DNA of 50,589 nucleotides, taken from contig JAFKAC010000238.1 of NCBI GenBank assembly GCA_025766275.1, positions 1 through 50,589 on the forward strand. Reading direction: 5' to 3'. Below are positions 32,442-44,624 of this stretch, one piece after another; within the stretch, counting starts at the first letter, position 1, and each line of letters opens with the position of its first letter. This stretch comes from Lactarius indigo (lineage: Eukaryota > Basidiomycota > Agaricomycetes > Russulales > Russulaceae). Under the pieces are notes generated by a model. That model searched no databases. It had not been told where the DNA came from and worked only from the letters and a program-made list of their open reading frames with translations. The position numbers were made by a program, and so were the translations under genes.

Positions 32442-34426
32442 ATGCCAGACTCATTTTTCTCCTCCAAAAAAACGCGGAAGCGGAAACGTGCACCTTTCAA
32501 GGACTCAGGTCCGTCCACCAGCAAAAAAATATTGCGAACGAGCAATGGTCGCGTATCGGCGAAGGGGAAAGGGAAGAACCACACGGCCGACGAGGACTTG
32601 CACTCTGGTGGAAGCGGGTCCGAAGCCTTGGATGACATGGAACTAAGAGCGGACGAGGTTGACCCCAACGAAAGCGGGGAGGAAGACGCGGATGAGACAC
32701 CGGCCGAGAAAAGGCTCCGCTTGGCAAAGCTGTATCTCGAATCTATCAAAGAGGGCCTAGGTGCGGACTCTTCCCTGTCCTTACTGCACCGTGATTCTCA
32801 TGTTGGTTCGTTGGCGTGCTTAGCTGATGGAGAGGTCGACGCCGCCGAAATCGACAAAGAGTTGATCTCTGCTCGCCTGAAGCAAGATGTCCTTGAACAC
32901 GCGGGAAAGCTACACTTGTACGTAGCCGATTCTGTGAGTACTATCGTGGCTTGGGATTGCGCCCACAGCGCCTCATCTTTTTTCAGTTCGACTTTGTACA
33001 ACCTCCACCCGCGCTTCGGACACGGGGGCACAGATTTTCTGTCACCTCTGCCGTCGCTTCCAGTGACGCGCGCTTCCTATTCACGTCCGGAAAAGATGGA
33101 TCTATCATCAAGTGGGATTTACATAGCGGCACCAAACTCGCTACCTTCCGCAAACTACGTCCTGGTGGCAAGGGTAAGGAGAAGGCGGCTGCCGAAACAC
33201 CTGGGCATACCGACGCGGTGCTCGCCCTCGCTCTGAGCGACGACGGGAGATACCTTGCCAGTGTTGGAAAGGATCGCCGGTTGGGTATATGGGACGTTGA
33301 GAAAGGTGAATGGGTGAGAGGCTTTGGCGGCCACCGCGATATCATATCTGTACGTAACTCTTCCTTTCCACTGGCGCAGCACTTTTCATACATGAGGTAC
33401 CCTACCCTCCAGGCTGTGGTGTTTCGGAAAGGCACTCAACAACTATACACCGCCTCGTACGATCGTACGATAAAATTGTTTGACTTGGCCGTGATGGGCT
33501 ACGTGGAAACGCTATATGGCCACCAAGATTGCATTCTCGGCCTCGACGCTCTGCGCGGGGAAACGGCAGTGAGCGTCGGGGGGAGAGATAAAACTGTCCG
33601 CTTTTGGAAGATCGTTGACGAAACACAGCTCGTATTTCGCGGAGGCGGACGGAGTTCTGCAAGAGAGCTGTTAGAAGGCGGGGGTCTAGCAGATTTCGAG
33701 GAAGAAGAGCGGGACAGCGGGAAGAGAGGGGGTCGGACGGAGATGAAATACGTCGAGGGCAGCCTGGACTGCGTTGCTATGATTGATGAGTCGACATTCC
33801 TCAGCGGTGGCGACAGCGGGTGAGTCCATATCGGACAAATATCGGACAATGGCTCACGCCCTTCACATAGGTCGATATGCTTGTGGACGACCCAGAGAAA
33901 AAAACCCGTATTTACGCAAGCTGTTGCCCATGGTTTGAGCGAAACAGTATCCGAAACGGAGGGCGTCATCCGTACGCCACGTTGGATCACAGCTCTGGGA
34001 ACACTGCACTATTCAGACCTCTTTGCTTCTGGTGAGCCCGCTTTTGGACACGTACTAATGTGAACGCAAACCTTACCGCGGAGGCGTGTAGGGTCCTGGG
34101 ACGGTCACATTCGGTTGTGGAAGGTCGATTCAAAAATGAAGTCCTTTTCCGCCATAGGAAGTTTTCCCGTTCCGGGCGTCATCAACTCGCTGCAATTCGT
34201 ATCACCGCGGAGAGGAGCGCTGGATGATGCCTCGTGGGCTCAGTCAGAACCTCGGGCTGATGCACCCCGTTTTGTGAACGGGGCATCTCCGGAGAAGTCG
34301 GGGTCAGTGCTGTTGGTGGTGGGAACTGGTCAAGAGATGCGACTAGGTCGATGGGTGACAGTGAAGGGGGATGGCGCACGCAATGGCGCGCTTGTGATGG
34401 CTTTGCATCCTCGGACGTCAACTTGA
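32442..34426 (+). CDS. RRP9: U3 snoRNP WD40 protein Rrp9
   Basis: WD-repeat protein of the U3 small nucleolar RNP, needed for early 18S rRNA processing. The start at 32442 gives MPDSFFSSKKTRKRKRAPF, a basic nuclear/nucleolar signal, followed by an acidic stretch (about 32585-32705). The pre-propeller segment includes LISARLKQDVLEHAGKLHLY. The propeller has TRGHRFSVTSAVASSD, LFTSGKDGSIIKWDL (about 33079-33123), PGHTDAVLALALSDDGRYLA, GKDRRLGIWDVEKGEW, TASYDRTIKLFDLAVMGY, GGRDKTVRFWKIVDE and SWDGHIRLWKVD (about 34095-34130). Four introns join in frame. It ends at 34426. Confidence 0.94.
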
Positions 34427-34558
34427 TCTACTACAACGTTGTATTTTCCGTATCGCATCTTATCTATCCACCACGGGCATCGCCTTCATCGTTGACCGAG
34501 ATGTGCTTGCCCGCTTAGCCCTAACTCTGACTACGTATTCAAAGTGCCACTACCCACG

Positions 34559-36240
34559 ATGTTTTTTCGCGGTATAACCGGGCGGCTCTCCGTGCCAGTA
34601 CCCCGTGGCTTTACGAAAACCTACCTCTCCCACATACAACTCAGTCGCAGCCACGGGAAAACCATGCATACGCTCACTGTCGACGCCCTGAACCCCGCTT
34701 TCCTCAACGTCCAGTATGCCGTGCGTGGTGAGCTGGCCATTAGGGCCGAGGAGTACCGCGTACAGCTCAAGACGGCGGGAGACAATCACGGCTTGCCATT
34801 CAACAGGGTCATCTCGTCGAACATAGGGAACCCGCAGCAGACTGGGCTTGATCAGCCCCCGATCACATTCGTCCGACAAGTGGGTAGTCTTTAACGCTCG
34901 ATGTGCTGGCCCTCACCACATCTGATCGATGTGTGGCACAGGTAGCGGCGTTGATGGAATGGCCTGCACTTGCTGAGCTGGCAAAAGATGTCTTCCCTGC
35001 AGATGTCATCGCCCGTGCCAAGGAACTCCAGGCTGAGATTGGTTCCGTTGGGGCTTACTCTCACAGTCAGGGTGTCCCGCTCATCCGGCAAAATGTCGCC
35101 AACTTTATCCAAGGTTGGTCCCCTCATCTTTCACGATGATGCCGTGATCTTTCCCTCTACCACCCCCAACTTGACTGACTGACCCACCCAGAGCGCGATG
35201 GGTATCCCTCCAATCCGAACCACATTTTCCTGACCGCCGGCGCATCCGCGGGCGTGACGTTACTCATCTCGATGCTTATCTCCAACCCTCGCTCTGGGAT
35301 CCTCATCCCAATCCCGCAGTACCCGCTATATACGGCAACCCTCGCAAGCAACTCCGGCGTGGGAATACCGTACCACCTCGACGAGGACGCCGAATGGGCG
35401 ACGTCCGCGCCGGACATCGAGGCCGCGATCGAGGCCGCGGTTCGGGAGGGCATCACGCCCAAGGCGCTCGTCGTCATCAACCCAGGCAACCCGACCGGTG
35501 CGCTGCTGGACGAGGCGACGATGCAGAACGTCGTGCGACTCTGCGAGCGATACGGCCTCGTGCTCCTCGCGGACGAGGTCTACCAGACGAACCTGCACTC
35601 GCGCAGCACGCACCCCTTCACGTCCTTCAAGAAGGTCGTGCGCTCGCTCGGCTCGTCCTTGCCCCTCGTATCCTTCCACTCCATCTCCAAGGGCGTCATG
35701 GGCGAGTGCGGTCGCCGCGGCGGATACTTTGAATGCACGAACATCAGCGAAGATATCATCGCGCTCATATACAAGCTCGTCTCCGTCTTGCTCTGCCCCC
35801 CGCTTAGCGGCCAGATCGGCGTCGACTGCATGGTCCGCTCCCCGCGTCCGGGAGACGCGAGCTATGCGCTCTGGAAACAGGAGACCGACGCGACGCATGC
35901 AGCGCTCGCGCAGCGCACCAAGACGATGTCTGCACGACTCAACGAGCTCCCCGGCGTGTCCTGCGTCGACTCACCCGGCGCACTCTACCTGTACCCACGG
36001 ATACGGCTGCCCGATGCCGCGATCGAGGCGGCTCGCCAGGCGGGTAAGGAACCCGATACGTTCTACGCGCTCGGTTTGCTGGAGGACACCGGTATCTGCG
36101 TCATTCCCGGAAGCGGATTTGGGCAAAAAGAGGGGCAATATCACTATCGCCTTACGTGCCTTTGTCCCGGTGTGGATGAGTACGTTGGGGCATTGGAGCG
36201 CTTCCACCGCAAGTTTATCGAGCGCTATGGGAATATATAA
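34559..36240 (+). CDS. ALT1: alanine aminotransferase
   Basis: PLP-dependent glutamate-pyruvate transaminase. The start at 34559 gives a presequence-like MFFRGITGRLSVPVPRGF. A second in-frame ATG at 34664 begins MHTLTVDALNPAFLNVQYAV, where the cytosolic form would start. Core motifs: GPYSHSQG-type segment read here as GAYSHSQGVPLIRQNVA (about 35053-35103), FLTAGASAGV (about 35227-35256), VVINPGNPTGA (about 35471-35503), LLADEVYQ (about 35564-35587) and the PLP lysine in SISKGVMGECGRRGGYFE (Lys codon about 35689). The stop is at 36240. Two introns only. The 35.3-36.2 kb exon is noticeably GC-rich, with a long open frame on the reverse strand that I treat as a shadow. Confidence 0.95.
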
Positions 36241-36500
36241 ATAGACGGAATTTCATGGATGTACCAATACTCTTCTTCACACTTCTAGGACTGAGACAGC
36301 TGCTTATAGAAAACTATGATGCAAGTGCCGCTATTACGCCCACTCGCACCCATTTGGGTTACGTTGTTGAACCCTAAATGCATGTATTATGTGTGAAAAC
36401 TACTACGTGGTAATCGTACAACTGCCTATAGTGCGTACATGCCCCAGAATTGCAAGCAACACACGTGAACAAGAATGATGATCAAGCAGTAATGATATGA

Positions 36501-38404
36501 TCAAAATAACATAGATATAGGGTCGGCATAAGAATTGTCATAAGTATCCGACGATGACTGCGCAAGGTCCGGAGCAGACGAGTGGAAAGACAAGGCGTAA
36601 GATGGACCTGCGCCATCACCCACCAGAGGCGAAGTGATGTCCGAAGCCATCCGGCGGACACGTGTTAACGAAGGGAGGAATGACACCGCCCCACCACCAC
36701 TTGTGTCCTCTATTGAGTTTGGATAGAGACTGGAGAGGTCACTTGCGACGGATGACGTCGATGATGCTCTACTCCTCGGAGGAGGGACAGTCAACATGGG
36801 AATACTAGAGGGAATACAACAGGCGCGATCTTCAGGAAAGGAGTCTGAGAGTAGATCGGATTGATCCCCTCCCGGTTCATGATCATCGCAGCGGCGTTGA
36901 CAGCGTACGCAATAATTGCCGATCCGCATCCGTTGGTCGCCAACGCAAATGCACTGAGATGTCGGTTCGTGGAAGACGTCGGGTAGACTTTCGAGGGTGA
37001 TGGGCATAGGTTCGACGATACGGGGGAGGTCGAACATAGGATAATGGACCGTGTCCCCTTTGGAAACGTCTTCGAAGGGAGACGAAGGGGGAATCATCGG
37101 AATGCTCTCGATCCACTCTTCTAACGGCTCAAACTGGTGCGTTATCCGCCCATCTTGGGGAGTGGTCGGAGGTGTCGGAGCGGGATGAGGAGTAGCGTCG
37201 GAAATACGCAAGCAGCCGTTACAGGAACCAGGATTAGGACAGTCTTCACGACTTGACCAGGCGATCGGTCCTCTGTGTTGTAAGCAAGTCGGACAGGCAC
37301 ACGTTTCCCCACAGGTACAGAAGCCCCGGTATCCGGCTGGGTACTCCGGGGAATCCAACCCATCTCGTAACTCCGGAAAAGAAGGCGGATAAGTCTTCTG
37401 GGGAATTGAATGCCCCGAGCTGTCACTGGACCACGCCATCAAATCGGACGACCGATGTGTTGCGAGACAATTCTCGGCAAAACCGTCAGTATGGCTGTCT
37501 TCGGAAGAATAATGGTGTTCCTCGTAAGCACGACCATAAGGGCTGAAAAACGCGGATCCGTGGGAGAAGCGGTGGTTGTGAGGATGAGCAAGGTCACTAC
37601 AAGACTGTTGTAGCGTCGGGCGGGGGAGAACAGGGCGCAGTGCGTGTATGCTGACGGGAACGGAGGCGCTCGTGGCGCTCGTCGGAGAGACAGGTGGAAA
37701 GGCCCCGAGGTCCCTCGTTTTAGGGCGACCAGGTTTCTTGGCCGTAGGGCAGTGACAATCTACGCCATCCTTACACCGGCAAACACGGGCTGGCGAGTAA
37801 TGGATCAATCTCGAGGAATGCAGATAAGGAAGAATCACTGGGTGGCACCAACCTGCAGGCTCCATAGAGGAAGGGGGATCGAGCGCGTGTGGGACGACCG
37901 ACGCCCCGAGGACCGGAGGCAATCCATCGGGAAACGCAGCGCTCGCTAAAACCCTCGCTAAATTGCCTGGGTGAGAGGCAAAATCCCTTACGGGTTACAA
38001 TTCCTGTGATATCGATGTCTAATAGACAGGCTCACCTTTCTTACGAGTAGGAGGGGACTCTTTATCTGGCGGGTGGTCTTTGGCTTCGCACATGCACTTG
38101 ACGTGGACTTGCTTTGTCTTGCGGAGTTCACGACAGTGCTCGCATTGGGTGATGGGACGGCCCTTCTTCTTAATCTCAAAGAGAGGGCGGTCGGTGTGTT
38201 TGCAGGCAGAGGAGCGATGGCCTTTGATACATGCTTCGCTAAGAATGGATATGAGTGAAAGGGGTGGGGGAAGTAGGGGAGCGAAACGAGGACATACCAG
38301 GCGTATTTTTTATCGCTGATGAGAACCTAGAAAAAGGAAGAGAGTAAGGACAAGCGAAGTCGGGTGACTGGGACGGGGGGAAGGGGGGAAAGAAAACAGA
38401 CCAT
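36501..38404 (-). CDS. copper-fist transcription factor (MAC1/CUF1 type)
   Basis: Nuclear regulator of copper and iron genes. The start ATG at 38404 stands alone as a one-codon coding exon followed by an intron. The next exon gives VLISDKKYAC, and after another intron CIKGHRSSACKHTDRPLFEI, then KKKGRPITQCEHCRELRKTK (about 38090-38190): the copper-fist zinc and copper module with the KGRP minor-groove motif. The large last exon (to 36501) is Ser/Pro-rich. It contains CRCKDGVDCHC and a second GRP (about 37730-37800), and the Cys-rich block CTCGETCACPTCLQH (about 37280-37325). That spacing (CxCx3CxCx2Cx2H) matches the copper-sensing repeats of yeast Mac1. A further Cys cluster CICV...CVRCQRRC is at about 36890-36960. 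Divergent from CLF1, 338 bp apart. Confidence 0.93.
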
Positions 38405-38742
38405 TGTGTGTGGAATCGAAGGGATTTAGAGTGAAAGCAGAGGGAGAGATCGCCTGGGACAAAAGTCAGGACGACTTTGTCCACTAACGCTCAGTGAGCG
38501 GGTGTTATTGGGACTGAAAGACGGACTGATGACGGCTGTTGTCGTGACGGATAATACACATCAGCAAGGCAGACTAGGCAATCGGTTGATTGGGAGCGCA
38601 CGTTGGTCTAAATACTCATGGGCGACCAAACAGGACACAATAGCATTAGTCCCTCATGTCGGATAAGGAAATTTGTTCGCAAGACAGGACATGCGTCCCG
38701 TTTTCTAGTTGTGTTTTCTAGAGCGTTTTCGGGGCTGTAGCT
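38405..38742. promoter_or_regulatory. divergent promoter, copper-fist factor and CLF1
   Basis: A 338-bp region between two start codons on opposite strands. I did not find a clear copper-response element such as TTTGCTC. It has no reading frame of interest. Confidence 0.4.
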
Positions 38743-41558
38743 ATGCAAGACGGTCGTGTCCCTCGGTAAGTTTCCCTTCCAGCTCCTATCAACTGCATCG
38801 ATCGTCCCTTAATCTGCTCCACACAGCGTCAAAAATAGGGCCCCAGCTGCCATCCAGGTCGCTTTCTCTTTCTCTCACCTGCTTGTATGCGCTCCTCATC
38901 TTCTTATAGATCACTGCAGAGCAACTCCTCAGAGAGGTATCCCTTTCGTCTCTTCCTGCATATCCCCCTCCCTAACACCCCCGCTTTTCAAGGCCCAAGA
39001 AAGACAAGAATCCCAATTCCGTGCCCCCAGACAACGCGTAGAAGACTTCGAGGAGCTACATGAATACCGCGGTCGTAAACGCAAGGAATTCGAAGAGCGC
39101 ATCCGTCGCACACGAGGCAGCATGTATGATCTCGTCCATTCCATCACCGGCTTGGCAGACACTCACATTGTCCTAGAAAGGAATGGCTGCAGTATGCTAG
39201 CTGGGAGGCTTCACAGAACGAGTTTGCACGTGCTCGCTCAGTGTTTGAACGCGCACTCGACGTCGATCCCCGGAGTGTGCCCCTCTGGCTCACTTATACC
39301 GAAACTGAGCTCAAGTCTCGCAATGTTCAGCATGCGCGCAACCTCTTTGATCGCGCCGTCACCCTACTTCCCCGCGTGGACCAGCTCTGGTACAAGTATG
39401 TTTATCTAGAAGAACTACTCCAAAACATTGCAGGCGCCCGCCAAGTCTTTGAGCGGTGGATGGCATGGGAGCCTGATGACAAGGCGTGGCAAGCCTACAT
39501 CAAACTCGAGATCCGTTACAACGAACTTGACCGTGCCAGTGCTATTTACGAGCGCTGGGTCGCTGTTCGACCCGAACCACGTGTTTGGGTCAAATGGGGC
39601 AAATTCGAGGAGGAACGCGGCAAGGTTGACAAGGCGCGTGATGTGTTCCAGAGCGCGCTCGAGTTCTTTGGAGATGAGGAAGAACAAGTGGAGAAGGCCC
39701 AAGCAGTTTTTGGCGCTTTTGCCAGAACGGAAACCCGTCTAAAAGAGTACGAGCGCGCGAGGGTGATCTACAAGGTAATTGTCTTACCCAGTGCCTTGCT
39801 GTTTTTTTTTTTCTTCTGAGCGCGTGTTTACAGTTTGCCTTGGAGCGCCTCCCACGTTCAAAATCAGCCCACTTGTATGCCGCATACACAAAATTTGAAA
39901 AACAGCACGGCACGCGTACGACTCTAGAATCCACGGTGCTCGGCAAGCGGCGGATTCAGTACGAAGAGGAGCTTTCGCATGACGGCAGGAATTACGACGT
40001 TTGGTTCGATTATGCTCGTCTCGAGGAGGGGGCCTACCGTCAATTACGAGAAGAAGGTGCAACCGCAGAGGAGGAGGAGCAAGCTGTCACTCGCGTACGT
40101 GAGGTGTACGAACGGGCCGTCGCGCAGGTGCCACCTGGCAGTGAGAAGCGACATTGGCGCCGGTACATTTTCTTATGGCTCGACTATGCCCTATTCGAAG
40201 AGATCGAGACCAAGGTACTGATTCTACCTCTGCGGCGTGTCTGTAACTTAAGCCGCGTTTAGGACTTCACTCGGACGAGAGAAATTTACCAGACAGCCAC
40301 ACAACTCGTGCCACATAAGCAGTTTACATTTGCCAAGCTATGGCTAACGTTTGCGCGGTTCGAGGTCCGTCGTCTCAACCTACCCGCTGCTCGGAAGATT
40401 CTGGGTACGGCCATCGGGATGTGCCCCAAGGAAGCCTTATTCAAGGGTTACATCCAACTGGAATTCGATGTATGAAACCCGTTTCTTCAATCTTATCCGA
40501 TGTGGTGCTGACCGGATCTTCCTTCCCAGCTCCGAGAATTTGACCGCGTCCGAACACTCTATGAGAAGTATATCGAAGTATGCCCCCCCATTCTTACCTT
40601 CCTTTTTTTCCCATTGACGCTTGTCCGCAGTTCGACCCCACAAACTCCGCGGCCTGGATCAAGTATGCCGAATTGGAAACACAACTTGCGGACTACAGCC
40701 GAGCGCGGGGAATATTCGAGCTCGGCGTCTCGCAATCCCCGCTTTCGATGCCAGAACTCCTCTGGAAGGCGTACATCGATTTTGAGGTGGAGGAGGGCGA
40801 GCGGTCACGCGCACGTGCACTATACGAGCGGTTGACTTCGACAAGTGGGCATTGGAAGGTGTGGGTCGCGTACGCGATGTTTGAGGCCCAGCCGATCCAA
40901 CCACCCCGGGACGAGCGCGAAGAAGACGAGGAAGATGAAGGAGATGAAGAGAAAGAGCCAAAGATGGTCGAAGGTGACCTGGAGCTGGCGCGACAAGTGT
41001 TCCAGAGAGGATACAAGGACCTCAAGGCCAAAGGCTTGAAGAATGAGGTAAGCAGGATTGTTTCCCAGGAAAGGGTTTCTGATATCTTGGCATCACAGCG
41101 CGTCGCTTTGTTGCAAGTATGGAAGTCCTTCGAAGAGCAACGCGGCACAGCAGATGATGTTGCCAAGGTGGAAGGCATGATGCCTGTGCAAGGCAAGCGG
41201 CGATATGTCGACGAGGAAACCGGACAACTTGTCGAGGGTATGTTTCCCCTTCGTTCTCTTTTATGAGGAATTAACTATTATTCTTGCAGACTACGATTAT
41301 ATTTTTGCAGACGACGAGCGCGAGGCGAATCCGACCTCGTACAAATTCTTACAAATGGCGCACGCGTGGGCTGCTGCCAAAAAGGCAGGCGGTAGTGGTA
41401 ACGGTCCGGGAGCGGATGGTGCACAGTCTCGATTCACCGCGGCCCTTGCCAATGACGATGACACAGATGGCCGGGCCGAGTCGGACGGCGATGGTGGTGC
41501 GGGTGAGCAAATGGACGAAGACGAGGCGAGCGTGGCAAGCTCCCAGGGCGATTCGTGA
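38743..41558 (+). CDS. CLF1: pre-mRNA-splicing factor Clf1 (crooked neck), HAT repeats
   Basis: Core protein of the Prp19-associated (NineTeen) spliceosome complex. The start at 38743 gives MQDGRVPR, and tiny exons continue [19 protein letters not shown] and [20 protein letters not shown]. Then [20 protein letters not shown] crosses an intron (about 39113-39215). About a dozen HAT repeats follow, e.g. [77 protein letters not shown] and [20 protein letters not shown]. An acidic insert ([17 protein letters not shown], about 40915-40965) and the C-terminal [20 protein letters not shown] (about 41290-41350) are typical. It ends in an acidic tail at 41558. About nine introns join cleanly. Confidence 0.95.
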
Positions 41559-42823
41559 ATAGGTGTGTACGGACTGCCATATCAGTACATTGTAATGCAT
41601 GTACCGCAGCACTTGTGCGACGTGTGCCACACACCAACTGTGAGACTCAGGAACGTGAGACATGCCATTGTGGGCACTTGTCAACGTCAATTACAACCGG
41701 TTGGGGTAATGTGAAGGTTGGCGTCTCAGAAGAGAGAATATGGTTTGGGCTGTTGTAATTGCACCCGCCCTGATACCGTCAATGTTCCAGTTGGCGATGT
41801 ACTATAAGGTGCACGTCATGTCATGAACGTGCATGAACATCAGCGCTGATCGGACCTGCTGTATATAGGAGGGAAGCATAAGTACTTGTCACTACTGAAC
41901 GAGAAGACAAGGGTGAAAGAGTGAGTGATTGCCGCGGGGCGTGGAGATGTGCTATCAGTATATGAGTTGCCAATGTAACTTGTACCCCTGGGCCGGGGGG
42001 CAAACGCCAAAAGCTGCCACGTCCGGAGCTAGGTTAGTCCGCGGTGCGGGGATGTGATTTAGTACGTGATCGTGCTCTCCCGCAACGAATCTGCCACAAA
42101 GCCGCGAGCCGCGCATCGTAGCGCCTCTTTTTTCTCCCGCCGGGGTTGTGTACGCGCGGTCCAGGCATGGCACTTGTTTAGGCCTGGCAGATTGAATGTT
42201 GGGTGTGACAATGATTTCCGGGATCAGGCGTGTGAGTCTTGCGAGGGGCATGCATGTGGCCAGACACCTCCTGAATTATCGGTTACTCCCTCGCGGGTGA
42301 CCCGGTTTTGTCCATCAAGTCATTCGCCTGTTTGACAGCGGAGCGAGCGCGCGAGACAGCTGCATAACCTATTGTCGGACCTGTCACGGTTTGGGATTCC
42401 TGCCGTATAATAGTGCTCCACGCACCAAACGCGGGTCAAGAGGTGGGGAGTGGTCACGCGACTATTTTTAACTTACAAGTAACAAAACAAGAGCAGCACC
42501 TTCGAAGGTGGAACACAAGGCCACCTGTCTCTGCAAGCTGTCCAAGAGGCTCAAATGGAATGGGACAAGCCGACACGGGCTGGGTTCGATTGAGCGTCGG
42601 AGAGGGAGAAAAAAGGAAAGGTTCCATGGAAACAAGATCCAGACGTTAATAGAGCTGGAGTAGTTGCTTGAAGGCGGTAATGCTTCTTTGGATTCTTCTG
42701 ATCCTCATGAAAGCCAAGACTAATATAGCAAGTCGTGGTGCAAAGCTGGACTCAGAACGAATCACATGATAGTCACGAGAAAACGTTGGAATAATCCACG
42801 GAGAACTGTTCGTGGCACCACGC
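41559..42823. other. intergenic, nothing recognised
   Basis: About 1.26 kb between CLF1 and QTRT2. Open frames here are short, run on both strands and show no family features. I saw no tRNA, repeat or transposon end. It should include the CLF1 terminator and the QTRT2 promoter. Confidence 0.4.
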
Positions 42824-44577
42824 ATGCATTCTCTACGGTTTCATGTCCAACCATCGCTCTCCTCGTTTTCCCCGAGATTGGGATCACTGTCCGTACACCG
42901 TACGTCGGAGAATGCCACCATCACCGTGTCTACCCCGGGTCTGATTACCTCGACATCCCGAGGTGTTGTCCCCCACCTTTCTAGCGATCACACCAGAGTT
43001 TCAGACGCGATCCGATGGTTGCACATTCCTTTCGAATCCTTGTGAGTGCGTACCACCAACAACCACCCTAGACTCGGCCAGTGATTGCCGATCGGCAGCT
43101 TGGAGCTTTCCCCACCAGTTCCAACATTCCATCCCGGCCCGTATCCGTTGCATGCATCCCTCGGTTTTCGCCCAAATCGACACATACTCACCCTCTCGCT
43201 GAGAGATCCGGCGGACGATAGGGATATGCCCCCGAATGGCAATTCCTTTGTCTCGGCCCTTTGCCTGCGCGGCGTACGCAAGGTCTGCATCCCCGTTAAA
43301 TTTCCCTTGGTTTCCCCACACGACTCATGTCCTCCTTCCTATAGGAAACGCCCGACGAATGGAGGGAGCACGTTTTGTCGGTACAACCCGACCTTGTCGT
43401 GGCACTGTCCGACATTCCGTTCACACCCGGATCACACTCACAAAGGCGGATAACCAAAAGCCTCGAGCGTTCCGCATCGTGGCTGGCAAACATCCTCCGA
43501 CCGATCCCTGGTCTGCCTGTTTCCGCCGCCGCCGCCGGCAACCACCTTCTAAATGTCCTTGTTCATATGGCTGGCGGAACTTCCCCTGCCGCTCGGCAGG
43601 CCTTCTCTCAATCTTTACTAGAACCTCTCTTCGACAAGGAGGCAGAAGCCATCAAACCTCTGAACAGGTTAGATGAAGGCGTGGCGGGCTACACCTTCGA
43701 TCTGGCACCTTTACACAAATCGCTTTCTTCTTCGGACCCTCCCCCCCGCGGCACAAGAATAAAGAATCCGTTCATGGAAGCAGCCGACCTCTTCTCCACT
43801 CCGCCCACCCCCTTTGCGACGGCGCAGATCGTCTCGTTGATTCGCACGTCCCTCGGGCCGCTTCCCGCGACCAAACCACGCATCGTGCACTCTGCGGGCT
43901 CTCCGCATGAGATCCTAGTGCTGATTCGGGACGTGGGAGTCGATATCTTCGACGGTCATTGGGCGCAACGCGCCGCTGACGTTGGCGTAGCGCTAGATTT
44001 CGTCTTTCCAGTATCACCCGTGACCGCCGCAGCTGGCAACGCGGTACCGCCACCGCCGCCTCGCGAAATTGGGCATAATCTATACGACAAGCGCTATTCT
44101 CACGACTTTTCTCCATTTGCCGATGACCTGCGCAGCTGTGCCGCTGCGAATCAGGGCGACACGCGGCCGTCGTGTCCCTGTATGGCATGCTCCCCATCGC
44201 GACCAAGTGAGCCCTTGAAACATAGCAGCGTGGACGAGGCATTCCCCGCGACCACGCCCATGCCCTACACGCGTGCATATGTACACCACCTCCTACACAC
44301 ACACGAGATGTCAGCGCATACACTTCTCGCGCTGCACAACCTTGCGGTGCTCGACACGTTCTTTGCGGGCGTCCGGCGCGTCCTCTCTGAGCGGCCTCAG
44401 CAGTTTTCCGAAGAGATCACGCGGTTTGAGCAAACTTACGATGAGAAGCTTGGGGTACTTGCAGAATCTAGGAAGGATTGGAACGAGGTTACACTTGCCC
44501 GCGGGAAAGGCAGGTTGGTGCGAGAGAGGGAAAAGCATAAACAGGATGCACTAGAGACAGCAGTCGAACTAGAATAA
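42824..44577 (+). CDS. QTRT2: queuine tRNA-ribosyltransferase accessory subunit 2
   Basis: Non-catalytic partner of the eukaryotic TGT enzyme, which swaps guanine-34 for queuine in tRNAs. The start at 42824 gives MHSLRFHVQPSLSSFSPRLG. Exon 1 contains STSRGVVPHLSSDHTRVSDA (about 42955-43010). Exon 2 contains LTLSLRDPADDRDMPPNGNS (about 43187-43247). The large exon 3 (from about 43346) starts with ETPDEWREHVLSVQPDLVVA and runs to 44577. Zinc ligands are CPCMAC (about 44178-44195) with the histidines of HLLHTHEMSAHTLLALHNL (about 44287-44343). QTRT2 lacks the catalytic aspartate of QTRT1. Tail to tail with the J-protein gene, with 47 bp between stops. A broken copy of its 5' part lies at 49968-50589. 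Confidence 0.93.
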
Positions 44578-44624
44578 AGCGTATACAGTCGGACAAGGAG
44601 GCAAAAGCAAATTATAATGGTCTT

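Noticed and set aside
35326..35898. Long open frame on the reverse strand of alanine aminotransferase (190 codons)
   Set aside because: It is antisense to a conserved, GC-rich exon with strong codon bias and shows no family features.
41955..42335. Overlapping open frames of about 90-100 codons between CLF1 and QTRT2
   Set aside because: They lie on both strands over the same bases, with no splice support or recognisable domain.
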